Of a DNA stretch of 64,000 nucleotides, positions 21,480-32,859 are shown one piece after another. The stretch lies in the NCBI GenBank assembly GCA_015179025.1, contig WHUX01000075.1:1-64000 (forward strand), given 5' to 3'. The translations under genes were made by a program, and so were the position numbers. Below the pieces are notes generated by a model, which was not told the DNA's origin, did not search any database, and saw nothing but the letters and a program-made list of their open reading frames with translations. The DNA is from Terfezia claveryi (lineage: Eukaryota; Ascomycota; Pezizomycetes; Pezizales; Pezizaceae). The stretch's first letter is position 1; each line of letters starts with the position of its first letter.

Positions 21480-22560
21480 CCTTGCAGTTAAGAGGATGCC
21501 TACTTCCTTAAGTTCATACAGTACTTATAAGTATTTTTTTTGAGGGGGTGAATCAGTGCTCGTAATTAGGGATTACCTACACTGGATAGGCAACCCCCGC
21601 GGGGGCTGCCCCGAGGGGGGGGGGGGGGGGTCCATATACTGTAAGGTTTCTTATATCGAGATAAGTATAGTAAAATGGTAAAACTAGCAATTGTCTAGAC
21701 GAGGAATGAAAGAGACATAAGTGCAGCCTTGTAGGGGGATAACAGGTACATCAAGAGTGTCATCTAGATCAGGCTCTGACTCTTGCAGAGGAGCACGCTC
21801 ATGGCTACTTATCTAAAATGCGCTGCTCTACCTTCGTAGAATTTTCAAACACCTCAACAGAATAAATGAACTCAGGAAAAAAACCAAGGATTTCCAATAC
21901 GGGTACACTTATTATATCCCCTGTTCAACATCAGAAATATCGCTATCGCTAAACAGTTTGCATGATATGTAGTAATATCCAAACTTGACAATTTTTTATA
22001 TGTATTACTAAGCAAATACTTGGGAAATCGGGGACTCCATTGCATTATATCGAGACTCCACTATACTGTTTATGAAGAAGATAAACCCCATTTGCAAAAA
22101 CAAACTGTAAGCCCAACTACAAAACAATCCCCCTTTACTTCCTGAACAAGTTGCAAATACAACCGTCAGCAGAACTCTCAACAGCCACTCACCTAATCTA
22201 AAGTAACCATAATATAAAGCCCCCCGAAGCGCCAAGGGTTCCGGCCTATTCTTGTCCATCTAGACTGCTGTCAAATTCCACTGTCACCTTCAAATACTCA
22301 GAGAAAGATTCATACTATCAGATAGCCGAGACTAATCATCTGGAACAAGAAGAAGGATATTGATGTAGGCTAACCCCCACTTAGTAACCATGCCCAGAGT
22401 ACCTGCACGGCCAGTTTGAATTTGATTTGTTGATCATGGAGCAAAAAATATAGCAATAAGACAAGGAGCAAAGCAGCAGTACAGCGAAAGTGGAAACCTA
22501 CTTAGAGTAAACAATCGTAATCATCTAGTGAACACGATAATGAAGAAATATTACAGAAAA
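21480..22560. other. intergenic stretch, no gene seen
   Basis: AT-rich sequence with a run of about 14 Gs near 21616-21630, preceded by the GGCAACCCCCGCGGGGGCTGCC palindromic region at 21580-21601. The minus-strand frame at 22008-22259 lacks recognisable motifs and is probably not coding. Confidence 0.5.
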
Positions 22561-22564
22561 CCTC

Positions 22565-23836
22565 TTAAACATCATTTACCGCCTGGCATATAGCCTCAGT
22601 TTGATTGTAGTCAAAATAATCCAACAACTCCTTACCCTCCGGAACTGTGTTGGGGGTCGTGGCTCCACCATTCTGTGTGTTGCGTACAAACTGACTCCAC
22701 TCAAGCCCCTGGACATTACTGAGCATCAGGCTAATCTGACGCTTCAATTTCGGGAGAGGTGAACAAGTGCCCGCGTGATTGCCCCTTGGATTCCCGCAGT
22801 TGGCGCAGGTGCCTGTGCCAAAAAATGCACCGTTGACTGAACCACAGGTGCAGATGCGCCAGCCTTCCGCTTGGAAGATGATAATATCGGGGGTTTTGAG
22901 ACCTTCGATATGGCTTTTGAGCCCTTCTATTGATATAGACATCTGATGGTTGTCAGGTTCGAAGATCTTCAGCGTGTAGAGCATTTTCTGTAGAAAGCCA
23001 AGGAAGAATAAGTCACATAAATCGGTTTTGGTAGGGTGGGCACAGCGCGGCACTGTAGGGCCATGGTATGCTTCGATCTGCTGATCAATGTAGTCAAATA
23101 TGCCTTTTATTGCCTCTTGGCGGCGTGTGGAAATCTCCACTAGGGCTGTCAGCGTCCATAGTGAATCGAAATGAACTCCGCACTTACATAAAATTGAGGA
23201 TGGTATATATTGGTTGAAACTACACCGGGTACCCGCAATATGCGGTGTAGGAGGCGGGGAGAGTGAGGACCCACCAGCACCAACGGTAGATGTAAGGATT
23301 AAAGCTTTTGATAGTTCCTTAAACAAGGCTTGTCTACCGAACGCATATGCAATAAATAGCCACTGATCACCAGGAATCTCTGCTCCAAGTTGCGTGCCCA
23401 CTGGAATCCATTGATCCAACCATGGCTCTAAAATCCGCCGCATGTCGTATTTATCGCATACTATGGCTACTTTATATAAATGATCGTTCTTCAGTGTCTT
23501 TGGGACCCAATAGAATTGGAGATGGATAATCCGCAGGAGAATTGCCAATGCCAGCGGATCATCGTCTCCCAGCTTGATCTCGATGGAAGGAGAGCTTGCA
23601 TCCCTGTTACGGAGAGCATTCCCCTCCTTGAAATGTGAATTGGCACCAAGCATGGCGTGAAAAACAGAAGAAGCAAGACAGAGGCTGTAAGAGTTGACCC
23701 GGTACCGCACAGTACGAGCTGTGCCTTCCAAGGGAATAACTAGGATGACGTCGCCTTTAGGGTCGAGCTGAATATTCAAAACGTTCGAAGGAACAGAAGC
23801 CCTCGGACTCTGAACTCGCACCGCGTTCGAGGACAT
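22565..23836 (-). CDS. BTB/POZ-like protein with Cys-rich C-terminus, 423 aa
   Basis: The first ATG in the frame is at 23836. Residues about 20-150 match a fungal BTB/POZ fold: GDVILVIPLEGTARTVRYRV, then SLCLASSVFHAMLGA, LAILLRIIHLQFYWVP and AIVCDKYDMR. A helical middle part (WLFIAYAFGRQALF) follows. Then comes a segment with CAHPTKTDLCDLFFLGFLQK and finally a Cys-rich end with spacing C-x-C-x12-C-x2-C-x9-C, CSPLPKL and VQGLEWSQFVR. BTB domains mediate protein-protein contacts, often as Cullin-3 adaptors. The partner here is unknown. No intron is needed, unlike the 61.5-kb paralogue. Confidence 0.85.
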   Translation of the reverse strand: MSSNAVRVQSPRASVPSNVLNIQLDPKGDVILVIPLEGTARTVRYRVNSYSLCLASSVFHAMLGANSHFKEGNALRNRDASSPSIEIKLGDDDPLALAILLRIIHLQFYWVPKTLKNDHLYKVAIVCDKYDMRRILEPWLDQWIPVGTQLGAEIPGDQWLFIAYAFGRQALFKELSKALILTSTVGAGGSSLSPPPTPHIAGTRCSFNQYIPSSILCKCGVHFDSLWTLTALVEISTRRQEAIKGIFDYIDQQIEAYHGPTVPRCAHPTKTDLCDLFFLGFLQKMLYTLKIFEPDNHQMSISIEGLKSHIEGLKTPDIIIFQAEGWRICTCGSVNGAFFGTGTCANCGNPRGNHAGTCSPLPKLKRQISLMLSNVQGLEWSQFVRNTQNGGATTPNTVPEGKELLDYFDYNQTEAICQAVNDV

Positions 23837-24298
23837 GTCCACGTTTGGGATTCTTTGCGGAAGGAGGTAAGGATATATCTAGCCGAAGGCGTATGCTTGA
23901 TAGGTAGCTTCGGAATCTGAAGATGGTGGTCTCTGTTATAATACAGCTGAAGATGGCGTTATGACTTCTACGCCCTCTATCAAGGCTTGGCAGGTCGCCA
24001 ATCCCACTTAAGCTTACGGTGGCACGAGACTACGGTAGGCGATGGCTGCGTGATAAACTGCGCCGCCCAATACCTCGACAGCCTCGATTACCTTGAATAA
24101 TTCAACTACCATGTCGCCCAGGCCTGAAATTGAAAATGGGATAAGTACTCTGTACCAGCAGTAAAGAAATATCTCAAGCAAGTTGAAGGAAAATTACGGA
24201 GTACCGTACAGCGCAAGGAAATGATGAAGATCTATCTGATACCGAGTGTACGTAAAGTACTATCCCTTTGCTACAATTAGGAGCTGCCACGCGGTTAT

Positions 24299-24396
24299 TT
24301 TTTGTCTTTTTAAATACTCCTTACGGTACTCCTATTCAGTCCCAGTAAGGGGAACATGACCAGCCACCCGGAAGTCCGGGTGGATTCAGGACTGCC
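24299..24396 (-). repeat. LINE 3' tail remnant
   Basis: Read on the minus strand: GGCAGTCCTGAATCCACCCGG, the GGTGGCTGGTCATG approach, the hairpin TTCCCCTTACTGGGAC, GAATAGGAGTA, GTATTTAAAAAG. No LINE coding sequence is attached, so it is a very short 5'-truncated insertion or a SINE sharing the LINE tail. It lies between two divergent BTB paralogues. Confidence 0.75.
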
Positions 24397-25097
24397 ACCT
24401 CTTCAGTAGAGTCTAGTCAAGCAAATATTAGTTCATATATTGCTCTAATATTCATAAGTCGTTACATCCATTATTAGTATATTTTTTTGGGGGGGAAACC
24501 TTATGAAATAGACATCGCCTCTTGTCAGACTCCAGGATATCTAGCATTCCTTTCTTTACGGGATGTGATATCCAGTAATCCTATACTGTAGTTGCATGTC
24601 TATCATTTAAAAGGTTTCCCCACAACTATAAGATTTCAATCACTAGTCTGTCTGATGACGTTTAAAAACAAAAACCACAAAGGTGGGTCGTGCAACCAGA
24701 TTTTTCAACGATGCAGCACGTGGCAGACTTAATTGCCAAGCACTGCGGGCCTTATCCAGACTACCCGACAACTTCGTATATAAGAAGAAGTAGACATTAC
24801 TCATATGCGATCCTCCCTTCCTACGTTATGACATCGGTATTATTGATCCCTACGATAAACCTTCCTACTTACAACCTCTCACAAAACCCATGCTCTATCC
24901 TAAGCCAGCTACCTACGTAGCTATCGATCGCTGCGCTATTACATCTGTAGATGCTGAAACTATATAAGATTAGCACGGACATCTATACCACAGCTGAAGC
25001 CAACAGTCGTTGTATCATACGCCGAGGACAGTGACATCCGAACGTGCGCGCTTTATAAGGCCACGAAACGCCTGGCGCAATATATTTTGAACCCGAC

Positions 25098-26304
25098 ATG
25101 GCTTCCCCGGTACTGCCACCTATAGATTCACCCCTTAGACCTGATAGAGTGGCTAGCTTGGATTTCGACCTCGAAGGAGATATTCTCTTGACCCTGCCAT
25201 CTACCTCTGGGATTGCAAGGTTCCGAGTGAATTCAAATATTTTATGTATTGCTTCACCTGTTTTCCGCGCTATGCTGGGGGGAAAGTCTCAATTCAGGGA
25301 AAGGGCCGCTCTATCCGCACGAGCATCAACCTCCGAACCGCTCGAGTTATCTCTGGCAGACGATGACCCCAACGCTTTGACAGTAATCCTCAGAATCATC
25401 CACCTTCAGTATGATTGGGTTCCACCATCTGTTAACGCAAACCAACTCTACACGATTGCCGTTATTTGCGACAAGTATGATATGCGGCAATCGCTGGAAG
25501 TATGGCTGGTAAAGTGGATTTCCCCATTGGTGCAGCCCTCAGCTAGCCCCGTTAGCGGGGGTAATTGGCTGTTTATTGCATATGCTTTTGGGCGAAAAGA
25601 CCTGTTTTCGCGATTGACAAAGGAGCTAATCTTACAATGCCGGTCCGATGATGATGGAAATCTACTCATGAATGGAACACCCTCAGTGAGCATATACCAG
25701 GGCATATAGTGGGTGAGTGGGGTAACCCGCCCGGAACAGAAGTTCCATTGCTTACACGCCCTCAGCGGAGATATCAGCACGTCGTCAGCAAACTTTGGAG
25801 GCAATGATTGACTGTCTCCATTCCATTGTCCAGGAATATAGTGCTCCCGACACCTCTAAGTGCAAATGCACCTCCAAACAGGATGCGTGTGATGATCTTG
25901 CCTTGGGGTTTCTCATCCGCACCTTCAGACGACTGAAGATCTATCCTGAAGCATCACAAATAGTCTCACAGGCGATCCAAGAGTTTAAAACACTACTAGA
26001 CAGTGTCAGGTTCCCATCTGGTGTACTTTTTAGGGATGGGAATTCGTCTGTGTATCTATGTCGGTGTGTTAAGCGTCACAGCTATTCGACCTACTGCCAT
26101 AATTGCGGTAGTTCTACAACAGCAGCTCCTAATGGAACAAGTCATGCCGATACGTGCTCACCCCTATTGGGCTATCAAGGGAAAATCCAAGACCTAGTCA
26201 ACAGTGTCAAGGGTCTTAGTTATTCAGACTTCGTTCGTATTAACGCCCCGGTAACGGCTCCTCCCCCCGGGGTCAATCTCTGGGACTGTCTTCAGTACAA
26301 ATAG
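25098..26304 (+). pseudogene. BTB-domain paralogue, probably disrupted mid-gene
   Basis: The ATG at 25098 opens MASPVLPPIDSPLRPDRVAS followed by the BTB core (FDLEGDILLTLPSTSGIARF, SPVFRAMLGGKSQF, VILRIIHLQYDWVP, VICDKYDMRQSLEVWL) and WLFIAYAFGRKDLF. The frame stops at TAG 25707-25709, where the 61.5-kb paralogue has Lys and an intron. Homology resumes near 25735. One base out of frame near 25766, it continues EISARRQQTLEAMIDCL to the Cys-rich end (CHNCGSS, DTCSPLLGYQ, VKGLSYSDFVR) and stops at 26302. I found no GT-AG intron that joins the halves in phase, so a pseudogene is likelier than a spliced gene. Confidence 0.72.
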
Positions 26305-26591
26305 TGATATAAATCAATGTCAGTGAGCAAGGCAGTAATTCAAGTATGAGGAAATGACTAATACCTCTTGGCCCTAGATTCCTAAGGAGTACTACAAAAA
26401 TTCGCCGAGACAAAAGCTGGATGTAATGTTCAATCTTTTTTGGTGGGAAAGCCTATGGTCAAGGGTGTTTTGAAAAAAAGAAGGCACGATTTCCGCAATT
26501 TCCTATGATTTGTGAAACACAAACCGTTTGATTAAGATTTTGGTTAATGTGGTTTTATTTTTCATTCAATTTTCTTCATGTACTTGGGCAG

Positions 26592-26703
26592 GTTTTTTTT
26601 TTTTTTTTTTTCTCTCCTCATCACTTCATATGAGCCCCAGTAAGGGGACTGTTCTGGCCATTCACCAATTATGTCGATTTGTCAGAAACCCGGGTGGATT
26701 CAC
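26592..26703 (-). repeat. LINE 3' tail remnant with poly-A
   Basis: On the minus strand: GAATCCACCCGGGTTTCTG, the hairpin AGTCCCCTTACTGGGGCT, then a run of As represented by about 20 Ts at 26592-26611. The inter-box spacing is longer than in other copies because of an extra 30 nt between the box and the hairpin. Confidence 0.7.
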
Positions 26704-28900
26704 TTATCCTTTGGAGGGTGTTGTGCAAAACCAGACCTCCACTATCAAGGCCCATTTGGGACTAGTCCGTATGAACTTCACTGACTAAGCATGGGAAAAC
26801 CCTCCTTATGCTCCTTTGCTATTAGGAAATCTTTTGAGAGAGGCAGGAGCACTGGAAGAGGTGTCCAATATTTGCTAGTGCTTTCCTGATTTACATATTC
26901 TGCGTAACATATCAAAGAGACCTATATAATCTGCATGTGGCTATTGGTTATGAATGCTCTCGGACACATCGCCCATATAGTCTCACCGGACCCCCGAACC
27001 TACCAGAGCTTTCATTGAAGCTTTGAATACCATTCGTTCACAAGGTTCTAAGCTGAGGTCGGCGCGTAAAGCATCCCGCTAGCTACATATTCCAACTTAT
27101 AGAGTTTAGAAGAAACGCTAGTGTCCTAGACAGGAAATATTTCATGCTCATGATATAATATGGTGTATGTATAATACTATTGTCGTCATTGCCTCCTAGG
27201 AGTTTTCAGTTGATTACTTCTCTTCCGCCCCAAATCCTGATATTGATCGCGAAATTATACATGAAGTATCTCTTTGGGTCATCGGTAGTAATAATAAGTA
27301 CACCAGGCCAGTTTCTTTACTACTTAGCTATCTGCTTTCTGTTATGCATTTTTCTTTGCTGTCGTGCATTATTAGAGCATGTTCCAGCTCTCCCCGTTTT
27401 ATATCATGCATCCGGTTTCCTATCGATATAACTTCAGGAGTTGTATCATGATCACAAGGACTTAATGACTCCGCTTTAGAAGTAGTACTGAAAGGGCCGA
27501 GGATGGAGGAGGCGGAGGAGGATCAGAGATCGTGCAGAAGGGTATGGCACCTTTAAAGGAACAATAGGGGTCGGGATCGAGGCTTTTCCCTTTCTTTTGT
27601 ATTTTCATTTGCTGTGGGGTACTGTATTGGTTTTCTTTAGGCATCCATACACTTTCTGGGTTGTATCTGGTCTTGTACGTAGTTTTCTTTGTTAAAAAGA
27701 AGAAAAAAAACATTAAATTACTCATATGCGGTCCCAAGAAAGTGGCTCCTCATGGTCCCCTTAATGGGACTGCATAGGAGTAACAAGTATTTAATAAAAA
27801 AAAATATGTGCTCCCGGTAAGGATACGGGGCAGGGAACGGCCCAGGGGTTAGAAAATCCAGCCGAGTACCCACTTGGGATGCACTCCCTCGCCATGAATT
27901 AGATATTTCGAATACGAGTTCTGATTCATGAAAAAAAATACTACTTGAGTACTTAGTATGAATGATGCAGACTTCAGGGTAACGGCTGTGAATTATTGCA
28001 ATAGTCGATAAATTCAAGAAATTGTTATGATATAAGCAACGAAGATTCTCTCTACATGCCTGCTAAAGTTACTGTACAACTGTAATTTCAGAGCTCAACA
28101 TTCTTGTCACTGAAACATTGATAAGTATTTCATTTAAAACTTCTAGCGCTAGTCACAAGACAAAGTACATCTCATACCTTTTGTCAAGTCCAATATATAT
28201 GATGCAAGCCTTTGTGTACGTGTATACGGTGCACCCACGCAAGCACCTTCTCAAATCGTGAAATTTCGTGGACAGCAGATTGTCACAAGATTTCAACATA
28301 TAAATCTAGATTTTCCTCCAGACCCGAATTACAAGTTGAAGTTGGCCATTGCCTTAGAATTTACCTGTTAGGGTATCTGTGACTTTGCCTATAGTGCGTG
28401 TCCCAATTATAAACTTACATAGTCCTCAGTTTTATTGAATGAATGGTACTCACGGGAGTGGGAGAAGCTATCTAAGTAAATAAAGAAGACTAGTATCTGA
28501 GCTCTCTTCATGACTTAGAAAACACAGGAGAATAGGGCTATTCTTATATTAAGCGCGGCTGGGTTGGGCGGGATATACATATATGAAGAAGACGTAAGGC
28601 CACACATAGTCTGTGGTTACGAGGTCATCACACGTTTACGGTAGCAATGTATGCGCACAGCAGACCATAAAAATCTACCATAAAAATCTAAAACCTAGCA
28701 CCTGCAACAATTCACAACCTAACGCCTAAGTATGGTGGAATACAGCCAGCATAAACTCGCGGTCAAGAAACATCCAAGCAGCCCAGCAACACCAATTAGA
28801 TATTCATACCATGCTCACTTCCTACTAAAGGCGGCATGGAAATATGCATTACTTCCTGATGAAGTAAAGTAGTAATTACCAACAAAACCGTTGCCCACTC
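26704..28900. other. intergenic AT-rich stretch with two short repeats, no gene seen
   Basis: No frame with protein motifs is present. It holds a plus-strand LINE tail (27741-27804: CTCCTCATGGTCCCC, TTAATGGGACTGCATAGGAG, AAGTATTTAATAAAAA) and an 80-bp A-tailed repeat at 27855-27940 that recurs near 55835. The rest shows nothing recognisable. Confidence 0.55.
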
Positions 28901-28901
28901 G

Positions 28902-29458
28902 CTAACGTTCAACTCTTTCTTTCATCTTTAGATCCTCTAACACCTTCATATTGATCTTCCACTCCTCCATGCTCTCTTTCCGTTTTTGTTTCTCTCTCTT
29001 TGCCTCAACTTTCTTCCTTCTCTTCCGAGATTTTTGCGCCTCCTTATGCAACCGGGCAAGATGCTTTTCGTCTCGTGTGTCAATTGGTGCCAGGAGTGCG
29101 GGAAGCTGTCCTCGTGGAACTGGTTCGTGGCGGACAACTGACGCACAATCGGTGTCATCTGAAAGAAAGGGAACAAGTGAACGAAGGAGAGTGAGGCACC
29201 CAGGCATTGTGGTGGTGAAGAAAAGCGATATTTTCTCAGGCTCCTTGCTTCACGGGGATTAACTAACGTCCCTCGCTGGTACCGTTTTAGGCCTCTCAGT
29301 AGAATATCAATTTTGATTCCGAGGCCGGGTCGGAGCGAGAACTTGTCCACGTTGTCTACGCTGGTTGATTTCTGTTTTCTTTCCTCGTAATCGTATGTCC
29401 AGTCAAGAAACCTTATACTCGATTTGCTGGTGTCTCGTATCAGGCAGAGGAAGCCCGG
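28902..29458 (-). CDS. basic Lys/Arg-rich protein, 5' end missing or unrecognised
   Basis: Two minus-strand exons fit together. Exon 29458-29200 reads FLCLIRDTSKSSIRFLDWTY through KIDILLRGLKRYQRGTLVNP. A 41-nt intron (29199-29159, GTGCCT..TTTCAG) rejoins in phase at DDTDCASVVRHEPVPRG. The end is strongly basic and probably helical (KSRKRRKKVEAKREKQKRKE) and stops at 28902. No ATG exists in the open frame before a TAG at 29459-29461, and a LINE tail lies 70 bp further upstream. An upstream exon is either hidden or was lost. Function unknown; a nuclear or ribosome-linked role would be a guess from charge only. Confidence 0.55.
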
Positions 29459-29528
29459 CTAGGGGTCCAATGTCCCTTTTTATATTTAAATGTTATGCGC
29501 AACTGTAACTGCTACTGTTGTTGTTTAC

Positions 29529-29590
29529 TTCCTCATGGCCCCCCTAACGGGGCCGCATAGGAGTATCAAGTATAAAAATTAAAAAAAATA
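29529..29590 (+). repeat. LINE 3' tail remnant
   Basis: TTCCTCATGGCCCCCCTAAC, GGGGCCGCATAGGAG and TATCAAGTATAAAAATTAAA reproduce the hairpin and A-rich end of the LINE. The stem here is GGCCCC/GGGGCC. Confidence 0.78.
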
Positions 29591-29599
29591 AAAATTGTT

Positions 29600-30930
29600 G
29601 TTTACTTGTTTCACCTCAGGTCATGACATTGCCTGAAAGATGGCTGTTGATCGTATGATTCTTCTCCCGTCGGTGAAAGAAATCAGTATGTATATGTATA
29701 TATATGCATGTCCCAGCTGTTCATCAGCCCATTTGCCCCGATCTTATCCAGGTTAATGTGGTTTTAGCTCTGTATGCTTTGCATTCGAAACTTCAAAGCT
29801 ATACTCCGGGACACCACTAGCTGTAAGAGGCTGCTGTCATTGAGGTGAGGTCCCACCTTTGGCAGTTTTATGCGGTTGCCATGTGTTGAAGGCCCAGCAT
29901 GGTCATGGTCCTACGCGCCATTTTCTTATCAGAGCCCCGAGAATCTGGGTGGTGCTAGTCTGGTTGGCACAACCCCCCCGGAACGGGTGGTGCACCAGTG
30001 ATCTTTCATTGCTGTTATTGGTTTGCAGTGTTCTCGTGCCCAGATAACTTTTAAAGAGCGAATCACTTTTACTTAATACAAGGGCCTCGTGTGTAACTAT
30101 ATCACTACAGAGAGCCAGTTATACACTCGGCAACCTTGCCGCGGCATAAGATATACACTACCGGTACCATCGGACGTACAAAAACGCTCTCAGGGAGTAA
30201 ACATGAGATCGCTCACATAGGCCTAAGCTTATATTTAGCTGGCCTCTGATAGGAGCTGGTAAGTATGCCCAGATTATGCTCTTATCTAGGGGATATATGT
30301 GTCACCGCTGGCTGGCCAAGGTTCGCTCGCGAGCATGGGCTACTAACTGCAGGCTGACTGGATGGAATGGAAGGAATGGAATGGGCGCTTAGAATTATAT
30401 GGAGTAGGGCACAGCTGGCAAGGAAAAGCAATGATACACGTAAGGGATTCTACGTGTGCGACGGTGTTATTAGGACCCCGAGGGATTCCTGTCTAGAATC
30501 CCCAAATACCACCTTGTTATACTCTCGCTCCCTCACGGAACGTCTTGTATCTTAGCTGAGCTAAATACAATACGTTCCTCCTTGGAACCTCTTTATCTCT
30601 CATAGTTTCGTTAATAGTAACGCTCCCTGAACCCGTCCAGAGGCCGTTGACCAATAGCCCAGTTACAATTTATGTTGAAACTGAAGGGTTATGTGGCAGT
30701 GTGAATCAGATAGGTTCAATAAAAAGAAGCTTTTATATCTAATGAACGAAGCACAAGAAAGATAGAAATTGGAATAAATATTCGATGTTATGTGCTCGAG
30801 CGTATTGAATTGCTTGAGTGTGAAGTAACACATATATATGTTCTGGGCCGTTGTGGAATTCAGGCCATTCCGGAATGGCCTGGGCAGTTGTGGAATTTCA
30901 GGGTAGTTCGGGAATGGCATATGTATGCGC
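29600..30930. other. intergenic stretch, no gene seen
   Basis: No open frame with recognisable motifs. It contains one copy (29958-29978) of a short dispersed motif, GTCTGGTTGGCACAACCCCC, and a GGAATGGAATGG microsatellite near 30362-30385. Confidence 0.5.
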
Positions 30931-30936
30931 ACATCA

Positions 30937-31701
30937 ACAATACCACAGCGACACTCCAATACCGCATGTAGTAAATACCAAATAGAGGTATATCCAATAT
31001 TGGGGTTATTTTATAGCGGGATACTTCATTAAACAAAGAACAAAGGGGTAGAGCGCAAGTAATTAAACATCATGAAGGGGATAAAGCGCAAGTGGGATAG
31101 AGCACGCCGGCGATATAGAGGTAGCTTAAAAGACTCGAGAAATAACTGTGACTATTGAACTTTACCAGACACAATGGTACGAGATCACAATACGGCCGGC
31201 TTACAGAACCCCTGACCTATACCAGAACTAGGGCAGTTATATGTCATTCGATTATTTGAAGGACACATTGAGGATAGGTCAGTAAGTGAAAAATTTCCAT
31301 TTCACAGTGACAGCTAATGATACCGCTCGAGTCATATTTATGGACAAAGAAAATACATGTACTAGCGATTTCGAGCAGATAAACAGGTCGATGACAGCAT
31401 CAAAATCAGTGTATTAAATCCTCTAAACTTGTTCAACTGCTTGCTACCTACCAGCGCGACATATTCCATAATACCTACTTACGCACATGTCGGACTCCTC
31501 ATAACTAAGTCCTATTTGTCTTTCATTTGATATTAAATCACTTGCGCTTTATCCCCTTCATCATGTTTAATTATTTGCGCTCTACTTATCCCTTTGTTCT
31601 TTGTTTAATTAAGTATCCCACTATAAAATAAACCCCAATATTGGATATACCTCTATTTGGTATTTACTACGTGTGGTATTGGAGTGTCGCTGTGGTATTG
31701 T
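30937..31701. mobile_element. 765-bp non-autonomous element with ~160-bp terminal inverted repeats
   Basis: The left arm (30937-31093) begins ACAATACCACAGCGACACTC and ends AAAGCGCAAGT. The right arm (31540-31701) is its reverse complement with a few small indels. About 450 bp of AT-rich sequence without coding capacity lies between them. Such a structure fits a MITE-like or foldback DNA transposon. I saw no clear target-site duplication, so the superfamily is undetermined. Confidence 0.8.
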
Positions 31702-32859
31702 AGAACCTATATAAGGTCGATAGAGATAAGCAAAAATGTGCGAGTAACATGGTATTATGAGATCACATATGTGGGCCGACATGAGTGGGGCGATATGATA
31801 AAGCTCACGTATATTAGGTGTGGAGATCCGAGGTGGGTCAGCTCGGTTATGACGGTATAGCTAGCTCTTTACACTATATACCGATATAGAATTCGTTTCC
31901 AAGCTCGCATGCGCGAACCCATACGTACATTTCGAGGCATGTTTACGTTACCAGCGATGGCTATACTACATATTCCGATATTCACTCGTAGCATCGGTTT
32001 CATATTATAGATGGTTCATGATTATAAAGGAGGCCTCCGAACGACCAACTGCTCAGAGCAGCCTGCGCTATAATGGTCTTGCGTTTCATGATTGTTGGTA
32101 TACTGTGATCAAGAGACATTTTATAACGCCTACATACCACACCAGCTTTCGGAAAAGTTATAAAACAGTAAAAATTTTCTAGATTTTTTTCTTTTAGTAG
32201 AAAAAAAAGAAGTGGTGACAATTTTTGTGGCCCCTTTTAAGATAGTCCTTGACGTGGCCATAGGGCTAGAATTTTTAGAGATGGAAATCTAAGTATGCAT
32301 GAACAGGAAAAAAAAAACTTGTAACATATAGGGTAGTACATTAAGAAATAGCAACTTCTCGTCCCGATTGAGGGATATTACCCCGGCGCTCTTCCGCTGC
32401 ACCCTGTTGCTTGGGCTTGTTATTCTCGGGCACCTCCTTTATTCCGGTTGCTATATAGGTAAATGACATCGTGCTTGAGTTTAATCCACCTTTCTACAAG
32501 TGACATTCCTTTGTTTGGTATTTGTCCAATTTTCGACGACACCCACCAATGAAGGGGCGCTAGCTCAGGTGGACGTCCGTAAGTGAGGACAGAACTGAGT
32601 CAAGGGACAGTTGTGCATTGTCTTCGCTAGTCTGGCTGGCACGATCTTCGCTTGGTTTCAGTTGTCTACTGAATTCCTTAGTTGATAATCTCTCTACGCA
32701 TTTACTACACTCGCAAACTTCGGCTCTCTGGTCGACTGTTACTGTACGTACCTGCATGGGAATATGTATCACCTTTATATATAAAGCAAGAACATCAAGC
32801 CTCAGGCGCGTGGCTCGACTAAACTCGCTCAACAGCTGACCGGGAAGGGCCCTGTAGCA
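31702..32859. other. intergenic stretch upstream of the 2OG-like gene, no gene seen
   Basis: AT-rich, with A and T runs near 32180-32210 and 32310. A TATATATAA stretch (32777-32785) lies about 75 bp before the ATG at 32860 and could serve as a TATA element for that gene. Confidence 0.4.

Noticed and set aside
21616..21630. Poly-G and poly-C tracts (also 55299-55309 and 57000-57014) as possible G-quadruplex elements
   Set aside because: They are isolated homopolymers without repeated G blocks and could be partly assembly or sequencing artefacts.
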